Program-made: the position numbers and the translations under genes
The notes under the pieces: model-generated
Database searches by the model: none
What the model saw: the letters and a program-made list of their open reading frames with translations, nothing else
What the model was told of the DNA's origin: nothing
In this document: positions 6,778-13,358 of the stretch, one piece after another
How positions within the stretch are numbered: position 1 is the first letter of the stretch
Layout: every line of letters starts with the position of its first letter
Assembly (NCBI GenBank): GCA_005879775.1
Contig: VBJX01000004.1
Location: 1-15,349 of the forward strand
From: Chloroflexota bacterium
Lineage (GTDB): Bacteria > Chloroflexota > Limnocylindria > QHBO01
Length of the DNA stretch: 15,349 bases
Direction of reading: 5' to 3'

Positions 6778-8372
6778 GCCCGTCGGACGGCGAGCCGCAG
6801 CTCCTCTACCTGGAGCCCGATGACGAGATCACCTCCGTGGTTCGCCGGCTGCGCGGTGCCGATGCCGGTCGCGTGATCCTGGTGGCCCCGGGCCGCAGCC
6901 GGGCGACCTCGAGCGTGGTGGCGCTGCGCCTGCTGGCACGGACGGCGGCAGAGGCCGGACGCTCGGTGGCGCTGGTGGCCGATGCGTCCACGCGGGCGCT
7001 GGCGGGGGAGGCGGGCATCGCTGCCTTCGGTTCAGTGGCGCAGGCGACTTCACCCTCTCCTGCGCCCGCCGAGACGATCGTGCCGGCTCGAGCCCCCATC
7101 CACGTCGTCCGCGGAGTCGCGGCCGGACGCGGCCGAACGTCGTTGCCACCCCGTGCCACCGATGGCCTCGAGGAGACGATGGCGGTCCACGTCCCACCGC
7201 CGCCCGCCACTCCTCGCCGTCGGCGCGAGCGCAGGCCGCCGTCGCGCCTGGCTGCCGTGCTCATGGCGGCGCTCCTGCTGCTGGTCATCGCCGGAGGCGC
7301 GGCAGCGCTGCCTGGCGCCACCGTGACGATCACCCCGGTTAGCCAGGCGATCGGTCCACGCAGCTACACCGTCATTGTCCCCATTGCCGGCCACGCCACG
7401 GGGAACACGGAGATCCAGCAGACCGGCACCGCCACTGACACGCACCACGACCTCGTCGCGGCAACCGGATCGGCCACCTTCTACAACTACAGCTACGTCT
7501 ATGTGGATGTGCCGCAGGGGACCCAGGTCTCCGCCGGCGGCTCGGTCTTCTTCAGCACGGACGCGAAGGTGACCGCGCCACCGGGAACGCTCACCGGCAG
7601 CGACCCGCCGATTGCGCCCGGCACGGTGAGCGTGGCGATCACCGCCGTGGAGGCCGGCCTGGCGGGAAACGTGGCGGCCGAGGCGATCGACCAGGTCGAG
7701 AACAAGTCGGTCGACCGCTACCTGCAGGGATTCGGGAACCAGAAGGGGAGGCGGGTCTCCAACCCGGCGGCGACGACCGGGGGTGACGACACGAGCCATC
7801 CGGTCGTCGCCCAGAAGGACGTCGACGACACGGTGGCCGCCCTCCGCACGCAGCTCGCCTCGCACCTGGACGACCTGCTCGCAGGGTCGAACGCTGACCG
7901 GGTGTATGCCGGTCCGAACGCCGATGAGGTCGCGCAGATCGACATTCCTGCGGACCTCGTCGGCAAGGAGGATGCCGCCACCTTCGAGCTCACCGGGACG
8001 CTCGCGTATGACCGGGCCTATGCCAACAAGGCCGATGTCGAAGCTGCCGCCCGGCAGGACCTGGCGGATGACTCCGCGGCGGTGCCAGCGGGCATGGTCG
8101 TGGTCGACGGCCTGGTGACGTTCGAGTTCGGGGTCGGAACGGTCAACGGCGGACAGCTCACGGTGCCGGTGACCGTGCGCGGGGTCGTCCACGCCGCGAT
8201 CGACGAGGGCGCGGTGCGGAGCCAGGTTGCCGGCATGACCCGCCAGGAGGCCATGGCCGCGCTCGCCGACCTGGGCCAGGTGCAGGTCGAATTCTGGCCC
8301 GGATGGGTGGATCGGCTGCCCAGGCTCGGCTTCCGGATCTCGGTCAATACCGTCGTGCCGAGCAGCCAGTGA
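6774..8372 (+). CDS. Membrane-anchored protein with baseplate J/gp47-like region
   Basis: A 532-residue protein starting at GTG 6774 (GTGA overlap with the ATPase gene). Order of parts: an N-terminal alpha/beta domain (about 8-90; EPDDEITSVVRRLRG, VILVAP, SVALVADAS), a Pro/Arg-rich linker (about 95-157), one transmembrane helix (about 160-182), then a large, presumably extracytoplasmic, beta-rich region. That region carries ATGSATFYNYS and VDVPQGTQVSAGGSVFFST, and later RRVSNPAATTGGDD, the pattern that gives many such proteins a baseplate J/gp47 label. The C-terminus has a helical region with GMTRQEAMAAL. No phage genes surround it, so a tail role is unlikely. Tight coupling to the actin-like ATPase suggests a membrane partner, with a cytosolic domain facing the ATPase. 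Function is unknown; the J-like assignment is by motif only. Confidence 0.75.
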   Translation: MSPSDGEPQLLYLEPDDEITSVVRRLRGADAGRVILVAPGRSRATSSVVALRLLARTAAEAGRSVALVADASTRALAGEAGIAAFGSVAQATSPSPAPAETIVPARAPIHVVRGVAAGRGRTSLPPRATDGLEETMAVHVPPPPATPRRRRERRPPSRLAAVLMAALLLLVIAGGAAALPGATVTITPVSQAIGPRSYTVIVPIAGHATGNTEIQQTGTATDTHHDLVAATGSATFYNYSYVYVDVPQGTQVSAGGSVFFSTDAKVTAPPGTLTGSDPPIAPGTVSVAITAVEAGLAGNVAAEAIDQVENKSVDRYLQGFGNQKGRRVSNPAATTGGDDTSHPVVAQKDVDDTVAALRTQLASHLDDLLAGSNADRVYAGPNADEVAQIDIPADLVGKEDAATFELTGTLAYDRAYANKADVEAAARQDLADDSAAVPAGMVVVDGLVTFEFGVGTVNGGQLTVPVTVRGVVHAAIDEGAVRSQVAGMTRQEAMAALADLGQVQVEFWPGWVDRLPRLGFRISVNTVVPSSQ

Positions 8373-8785
8373 GCCGCGTCGTCGGCCTGGATCACGGCAG
8401 CCGCCGGATCGGGATCGCCGTGGGGGAGAGCGAAACCGGGATGGCCTTCGCCCGCCCGGCGCTGCGCCGCACTCGCGAGCCGGCCGACCTGGCGGCCATC
8501 GTCGCCCTCGCCAAGGCCGAGGGGACAACCCGGGTGGTCCTCGGACTGCCGCGCAACATGGACGGCAGCGAGGGTCCGCAGGCTGCGGCGGCGCGTGCCT
8601 TCGGCGAGCAGTTGCGTAGCGCTGGCCTCTGGGTGGAGTTCGTCGACGAGCGGCTCACCAGCTGGGAGGCGAGCGAACAGATGGCAACCGCGGGGCGTCA
8701 CCCGGCACGGGCGTCGGGCGAGCTCGACTCGGCAGCGGCCGCCGTGATCCTGCAACAATATCTGGACGCCCAGGAGGCCAGATGA
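8369..8785 (+). CDS. ruvX: RuvX/YqgF family RNase H-fold nuclease
   Basis: Product of 138 residues, the usual YqgF length. The family is annotated as putative pre-16S rRNA nuclease (16S 5'-end maturation) and also as Holliday junction resolvase; the sequence does not decide between them. The conserved acidic residues of the RNase H fold are visible: D8 in GLDHGSRRIG, E94 in FVDERLTS, and D120 in ELDSAAAAVIL. VVLGLPRNMDGSEG lies between them. GTG 8369 overlaps the previous stop (GTGA), which gives the conserved VVGLDHG four residues from the N-terminus and is preferred over longer versions. The ruvX-mltG order downstream of alaS is widespread in Firmicutes and Actinobacteria. Confidence 0.93.
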   Translation: MSRVVGLDHGSRRIGIAVGESETGMAFARPALRRTREPADLAAIVALAKAEGTTRVVLGLPRNMDGSEGPQAAAARAFGEQLRSAGLWVEFVDERLTSWEASEQMATAGRHPARASGELDSAAAAVILQQYLDAQEAR

Positions 8786-10113
8786 CCGGAAGACAGCCAC
8801 GACGCCGCGAGCAGGACGAGCTGCGTGATGCCCGGATACGCGCTCTCCGCCAGCAGCGCGAGGCGCCGGCCAGTCGCCGCAAGGCGTTCCAGCCACTCAT
8901 CCTGCTGGTGTGGTTCGGGGCCGTGGTGGCCGCCGCGGCAGGAGCCATCTTCATCGGCCTTCTGGCGCTGGCTCCCCAGCTCATGAGCTGGGTCGAGGAC
9001 CATCCGGGGTCGGTCGACAACGGCCTGGTGCGCGACTTTGTGCAGTGGTACCAGCCCGATGCCCTGGCCGACGTTCCCGCTGCCTCCTCTGGAGCGCGCA
9101 TCACGATCATCGTCGAGCAGGGCGCCACCGACGCAGATATCGGCCATCTGCTCTTCCAGCACGGCCTGGTGCGCAGCGAGCTCGCCTTCCAGTGGGCCGT
9201 GCAGCAGGCGGGACGTTCGGGCGACCTGCAGGCGGGAGTGTACGACCTGTCGCCCACGCTCACCCCGTCGCAGATCGTGGCCGCCCTGCGCCAGGTGCCG
9301 GGAGTGGAAGTCACCATCACCATCCGGGAGGGCTGGCGCCTGGAGCAGATCGCGGCCTACCTGGCCACAACCAACCTGACCATGAACGTCGACGAGTTCG
9401 CGGCCCTGGCGCGAACCCCGCCCGCCGACCTGCTCGCCAAGTACGATTTCCTGGCCGATCTGCCGGCCGGCCGCAGCCTGGAGGGGTACCTGTATCCCGA
9501 CACCTATCGTGTCGATGAGCACGCCACGGCTCGCGAGGTGCTCGAGAAGCTGCTCGACACCTTCGGGTTGCGCCTCACGCCGGAGATCCGTGACCAGATC
9601 GCGGCGCGCACCATCGGCGGCAGCCCGATGACGATCGACCAGGCAGTGACCCTGGCCTCCATCGTCGAGCGCGAGGCGGTCCTGGACGCCGAGCGCCCGA
9701 TCATCGCCGCCGTCTACATCAACCGGCTCATCACCCCCGGGTGGCGCCTGCAGGCCGATCCGACGCTGCAGTACGGGGTCGCCACGGCCGCGCACGGCGG
9801 CGCGCCGGTCAATGAGTGGGGAACGATCGAATGGTGGGCCCCGCTGCAGGACCTTGGCTACCGAATCGTGCTGCCCGACGAGCTGCTCGGCTACCAGACC
9901 TATCGCAGTGATGGCCTTCCCCCGAGCCCGATCTCTGCGCCCCGCATCGCCTCGATCCAGGCGGTGGCCACGCCCGACCTGACCCATGGCTACTTCTTCT
10001 TCGTGGCCGGCTGCCCGAACGGCACCCGCGATGGCTCGCACTACTTCGCCGTGACGCTGGCCGAGCACAACGCCAACATCGCCAAGGCGAACGCGGAGTG
10101 CCCGCCGGCGTGA
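8782..10113 (+). CDS. mltG: Endolytic murein transglycosylase MltG (YceG-like)
   Basis: Membrane-bound lytic transglycosylase that cleaves nascent peptidoglycan and is thought to terminate glycan strands. Of 443 residues, 1-35 are a strongly basic cytoplasmic tail, about 38-63 a single transmembrane helix, and the rest extracytoplasmic. A LysM-like region precedes the catalytic domain (VEQGATDADIGHLL). The catalytic domain shows EGYLYPDTY, the catalytic glutamate E296 in LASIVEREA, LQADPTLQYG, GLPPSPISAP, and a C-terminal YFFFVA...HYFAVTLAEHN. ATG 8782 overlaps the ruvX stop (ATGA). Near the end, WGTIEWWAPLQDLGY looks like an insertion between the DPT motif and YQTYRSDGLPP. Its neighbours include the FtsA-like/J-like pair, giving this stretch a cell-envelope flavour. 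Confidence 0.94.
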   Translation: MTGRQPRRREQDELRDARIRALRQQREAPASRRKAFQPLILLVWFGAVVAAAAGAIFIGLLALAPQLMSWVEDHPGSVDNGLVRDFVQWYQPDALADVPAASSGARITIIVEQGATDADIGHLLFQHGLVRSELAFQWAVQQAGRSGDLQAGVYDLSPTLTPSQIVAALRQVPGVEVTITIREGWRLEQIAAYLATTNLTMNVDEFAALARTPPADLLAKYDFLADLPAGRSLEGYLYPDTYRVDEHATAREVLEKLLDTFGLRLTPEIRDQIAARTIGGSPMTIDQAVTLASIVEREAVLDAERPIIAAVYINRLITPGWRLQADPTLQYGVATAAHGGAPVNEWGTIEWWAPLQDLGYRIVLPDELLGYQTYRSDGLPPSPISAPRIASIQAVATPDLTHGYFFFVAGCPNGTRDGSHYFAVTLAEHNANIAKANAECPPA

Positions 10114-11201
10114 TCGCGGGCCCGACTCGCCTCGAGCGAGCGCGCGCGTTGCTCGATGCGCATGAGCTGGATGGCCTCATGGTCAGCCGCTCGGCCGCCA
10201 AGCGCTGGCTCTCCGGCTTTGCGCTCAGCCGCGCCGACGACGAGATATGGTCCGGCACGCTGCTCGTCACCCGCGATCGCCAGCTGCTCGTCGCCGACTC
10301 TCGCTACACCGAGCAGGCATCGGTCGAATGCCCCGATTGGGAGATCGCAGAGGTCCGCCGTCCGAAGCCCGAGATGCCGGGCCTGCTCAGCTCGCTCGGG
10401 CTGCGCCGCTGCGGCGCGGAGGCGGAGATCCTCAGCCACGACGACTGGGAGTCGTTGCGGAGCGGTGCGCCCGATGTCGAGCTGGTTCCGCTCGACGATG
10501 CCCTGCGTGAGCTGCGCCTCATCAAGGATGTGGACGAGCAGGAGGCGATTGCCCGCGCCTGCGCCCTGACCGATCGATGCTTCGAGCAGATGCTCGGCAC
10601 GATCCGGCGCGGGATGAGCGAGCGCGAGGTGGCGCTCGGGATCGACACCTGGTTCCGCGCCAACGGGGCCGAGGACCTGGCCTTCGATACGATCGCCCTG
10701 GTCGGGGCCCGGGCCTCGATGCCGCACGGCCGCCCATCCGACACGCCGGTCGCCGGAGGAGAGGCGCTCCTCCTCGATTTCGGCTGCCAGGTGGACGGTT
10801 ACCGGTCCGACATGACCCGCACGATCTTCATCGGCGAGCCCGATGGCGAGACTGCCGCGATGTACAGGCTGGTCGCCGCCTCGCAGCAGCGCGCCGCCGA
10901 CACGGTCGCTCCCGGAGTTGCCTGCCAGGCTGTCGACCGGGCCTCTCGCGAGGTCTTCGTCGAGGCCGGCTGGACGGAGATCTTCGGCCACGGCCTGGGG
11001 CATGGCATCGGCCTGGAGACCCACGAGGCGCCATCGCTGACGTACGACGAGGGTCCGCTGCTGCCGGGGATGACCTTCACCATCGAGCCGGGGATCTACC
11101 TGGCGGGGCGGATCGGGATCCGCATCGAGGACGACTTCCTGCTGACCGATGCGGGCCTGCAGCGCTTGACCGTTTCATCGCGCGACATCATCGTCCTGTG
11201 A
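10110..11201 (+). CDS. pepP: M24B family Xaa-Pro aminopeptidase/dipeptidase-type metallopeptidase
   Basis: Cytoplasmic dinuclear-metal peptidase of the pita-bread fold that acts on peptides with proline next to the N-terminus. The 363-residue product has a creatinase-like N-terminal domain (about 1-125) with MVSRSAAKRWLSGF, then the catalytic domain. Metal ligands are all present: D223 and D234 (LDFGCQVDGYRSDMTRT), H298 (GHGLGHGIG), E326 (TIEPGIY) and E340 (IRIEDDF); H309 lies in THEAPS. GTG 10110 is chosen because it forms the 4-nt GTGA overlap seen at neighbouring junctions; GTG 10098 would add four residues. Such a peptidase directly upstream of efp is a very common arrangement (yqhT-efp in B. 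subtilis, pepQ-efp in mycobacteria). PepP versus PepQ specificity cannot be settled from sequence. Confidence 0.9.
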   Translation: MIAGPTRLERARALLDAHELDGLMVSRSAAKRWLSGFALSRADDEIWSGTLLVTRDRQLLVADSRYTEQASVECPDWEIAEVRRPKPEMPGLLSSLGLRRCGAEAEILSHDDWESLRSGAPDVELVPLDDALRELRLIKDVDEQEAIARACALTDRCFEQMLGTIRRGMSEREVALGIDTWFRANGAEDLAFDTIALVGARASMPHGRPSDTPVAGGEALLLDFGCQVDGYRSDMTRTIFIGEPDGETAAMYRLVAASQQRAADTVAPGVACQAVDRASREVFVEAGWTEIFGHGLGHGIGLETHEAPSLTYDEGPLLPGMTFTIEPGIYLAGRIGIRIEDDFLLTDAGLQRLTVSSRDIIVL

Positions 11202-11203
11202 GC

Positions 11204-11764
11204 ATGATCAGCACCGGTGACGTCAAGAAGGGGATCATCATCGAGCTCGACGGGCAGCTCATGAAGGTCCTCGACTGGACCCACATCAAGATGGCGCGCG
11301 GATCGGCACAGGTCCGCATGAAGCTGCAGAACGTGCGCAAGGGCGACATCGTGGAGCGCACCTTCCAGGCGGGAACACGCTGGCCTCGGGCACGCGTCGA
11401 GCAGCGCAAGGTGCAGTACCTCTACGGCGACACCGACGCCTACCACTTCATGGACAGCGAGACCTACGATCAATTTGCGGTGAGCGCCCGGCAGATCGGC
11501 GAAGACGCCCGCTTTCTCAAGGAGGGGACCGAGGTCTTCGTCACCTCCCACGAGGCCGAGGTGCTTGGCGTGGACCTGCCGGTGACCGTGGACCTGCGGG
11601 TGATCCGCACCGAGCCGGGCTTTGCCGGCGACACCGCGACCGGCGCCCGCAAGGCCGCCACCGTCGAGACCGGCCTGGTGGTGCAGGTGCCCCTCTTCGT
11701 CAACGAGGGAGACATGCTGCGCATCGACACCCGCAACGGCGAGTACGTGACGCGCCTGCAGTGA
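11204..11764 (+). CDS. efp: Elongation factor P
   Basis: Binds the ribosome between the P and E sites and relieves stalling at polyproline stretches. The 186-residue product has the three beta-barrel layout and normal length. It opens with MISTGDVKKG, has the KOW-loop HIKMARGSAQ, then KVQYLYGDTDAYHFMD and a C-terminal signature region ending GEYVTRLQ. The loop-tip residue at the position of E. coli K34 is arginine, R32. ATG 11204 matches the family start MISTGD; GTG 11198 forms a GTGA overlap with the peptidase stop and would add two residues, so translational coupling is possible either way. It sits 10 nt upstream of xseA. The Arg tip argues against EpmA-type lysylation. Confidence 0.96.
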   Translation: MISTGDVKKGIIIELDGQLMKVLDWTHIKMARGSAQVRMKLQNVRKGDIVERTFQAGTRWPRARVEQRKVQYLYGDTDAYHFMDSETYDQFAVSARQIGEDARFLKEGTEVFVTSHEAEVLGVDLPVTVDLRVIRTEPGFAGDTATGARKAATVETGLVVQVPLFVNEGDMLRIDTRNGEYVTRLQ

Positions 11765-11774
11765 TGGGCAGGCG

Positions 11775-13028
11775 ATGAGCGGCGAGCAGGTCACGCTCTG
11801 GGAGGCGCCGAGGGCCGCGCCGCGAATCCTGCGCGTCACCGACCTCAACCGCCGCGTGCGAAGCCTGCTCGATGGGGATCCCACCCTGGCCGATGTATGG
11901 GTCGAGGGCGAGGTGAGCCAGCCCACCTTCCCGCCATCGGGCCATTGCTTCTTCACCCTGAAGGATGCGGCCAGCCAGGTCCGCGCCGTCCTCTTCCGCG
12001 AGGAGCTGGCGCGGGTCGCCGTGCGGCCGGAGCACGGGATGCAGGTCATCTGCCATGGCCGCGTCCGCGCCTACGAGCCACAGGGGATCTACCAGCTCTA
12101 CGTCGAGTCGGTCACGCCGGCGGGCGCAGGCGACCTTCACCAGCGCTACGAGGCCCTGCGCGCCAAGCTCGCGGCCGAAGGGCTCTTCGAGGCGTCGCGC
12201 AAACGCGAGCTGCCGCGCTGGCCGCGCCGCATCGGGGTCGTCACCTCCCCGGTGGGCGCGGTCTGGCGCGACATCGGCAACGTGATGCGCCGCCGCTACC
12301 CGATCGGCGAGCTGGTCCTCTCCCCGAGCATCGTCCAGGGCCCGACCGCCTCCGGCGCGATCGTCCGGGCGCTGCAGCGCCTGTACGCGGATTCGACGGT
12401 GGACCTGATCATCCTGGCCCGCGGCGGCGGCTCGCTGGAGGACCTCTGGTCGTTCAACGAGGAGCGGGTGGTGCGGGCCGTGGCCTCCTCGCCGGTTCCG
12501 GTGGTGGTCGGCGTCGGCCACGAGTCGGACGTCACCCTGGCCGACTTTGCCGCCGACCTGCGCGCTCCCACCCCGTCGGCGGCCGCCGAGCAGGCGGTTC
12601 CCGACCTCGGGCAGCTCCCCGGCATCCTGGCCCGGCTACGCGATCGGGGCTCGGTGGCCCTCATGAGCCGCCTGGCCGAGCGGCGCCGCTTCCTCGAGGC
12701 CGAGGCGCGCGCCCTGGGCGGCCTCCGTCCGGAGACGGCTGTCGCTCGGCAGCGCGCCGGAGACCTGCTCGACCGCGGGCACCGCGCGCTGATGAGTGCC
12801 ACCGAGCGCAAACGCGCCTCGCTGGGGGCCCTGGCAGATGCGCTGCGCGCCCTCTCCCCGGCCGCGACCCTGGAGCGCGGCTACGCCATCGCCCGCCTGG
12901 CCGACGGCACGATCGTGCGCGATCCCAAGCAGGCCACCATCGCCGACCCGTTGGAGGTGGTCGTCGCCCGCGGTCGCCTCACGACCCGGGTCGAGGGGCT
13001 GACGCGTGAGGGAGAGGAGCCGTTGTGA
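11775..13028 (+). CDS. xseA: Exodeoxyribonuclease VII large subunit
   Basis: Catalytic subunit of exonuclease VII, which degrades single-stranded DNA from both ends together with several XseB subunits. In 417 residues: an N-terminal OB-fold (about 15-115) with VWVEGEVSQ, GHCFFTLKD and AYEPQGIYQLYVE, then the nuclease core with RIGVVTSPVGAVWRDI, ARGGGSLEDLWSFNEE (Gly-rich turn from residue 217) and GVGHESDVTLADFAADLRAPTPS (from about 246, conserved H249), followed by a long coiled-coil-like helix rich in Arg, Ala and Glu. The C-terminus has the usual LERGYAIARL and ADPLEVVVARGRL. ATG 11775 is 10 nt after efp; the ATG overlapping the efp stop at 11764 is in another frame and closes after four codons. 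The stop overlaps xseB. Confidence 0.95.
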   Translation: MSGEQVTLWEAPRAAPRILRVTDLNRRVRSLLDGDPTLADVWVEGEVSQPTFPPSGHCFFTLKDAASQVRAVLFREELARVAVRPEHGMQVICHGRVRAYEPQGIYQLYVESVTPAGAGDLHQRYEALRAKLAAEGLFEASRKRELPRWPRRIGVVTSPVGAVWRDIGNVMRRRYPIGELVLSPSIVQGPTASGAIVRALQRLYADSTVDLIILARGGGSLEDLWSFNEERVVRAVASSPVPVVVGVGHESDVTLADFAADLRAPTPSAAAEQAVPDLGQLPGILARLRDRGSVALMSRLAERRRFLEAEARALGGLRPETAVARQRAGDLLDRGHRALMSATERKRASLGALADALRALSPAATLERGYAIARLADGTIVRDPKQATIADPLEVVVARGRLTTRVEGLTREGEEPL

Positions 13029-13321
13029 GCACCGACCCGAAGCCGGCGGACGAGCTGGCGGCGCGCCCCTTCGACGAGCTGGTGGCCGAACTGCAGCGCA
13101 TCGTGCAGGCCCTCGAGGCGGGGAACCTTCCGCTCGAGGAGAGCATCGCCCGCTACCGGGAGGCGCTGCGCCTGCATGCCGCGGCCGAGGGACGCCTGCG
13201 TGACGCTGAGCTGACGATCTCGCAGCTCGGTCGCGGCCTGCTCGAGGGGAGCGGGGCCGCCGGAGGCGCCGAGTCCGGCGAGGCCGGCGATCAGAGCGGA
13301 GAGGCCGATAAACCCGCCTGA
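13025..13321 (+). CDS. xseB: Exodeoxyribonuclease VII small subunit
   Basis: Non-catalytic helical-hairpin partner of XseA. The 98 residues contain the whole family signature in about 15-72: FDELVAELQRIVQALEAGNLPLEESIARYREALRL, described here by its ends, with the conserved LE-G-LPLEES turn between the two helices, followed by LRDAELTISQL. The C-terminal 25 residues are a Gly/Glu/Ala-rich tail without conservation. The GTG at 13025 overlaps the xseA stop in GTGA, ensuring coupled expression of the two subunits. Confidence 0.93.
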   Translation: MSTDPKPADELAARPFDELVAELQRIVQALEAGNLPLEESIARYREALRLHAAAEGRLRDAELTISQLGRGLLEGSGAAGGAESGEAGDQSGEADKPA

Positions 13322-13343
13322 GGGGAGTCCGAAGGCATCGGTC

Positions 13344-13349
13344 TATACT
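13344..13349 (+). promoter_or_regulatory. Candidate -10 element (TATACT) of dxs, nearly leaderless
   Basis: TATACT is a near-consensus -10 hexamer in the 37-nt gap between xseB and dxs. It ends only 9 nt before the dxs ATG at 13359, so transcription starting at the usual 6-8 nt downstream would begin within about 3 nt of the start codon. That implies a leaderless or nearly leaderless mRNA with no room for a ribosome binding site, and none is visible. No clear -35 hexamer is seen 16-18 nt upstream. Confidence 0.6.
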
Positions 13350-13358
13350 TTCGCGCCG

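Noticed and set aside
6774..8372. Prophage or tailocin remnant, suggested by the baseplate-J-like motif
   Set aside because: No other tail, capsid, integrase or lysis gene is present. The protein has a transmembrane helix and sits in a coupled housekeeping operon with the same base composition.
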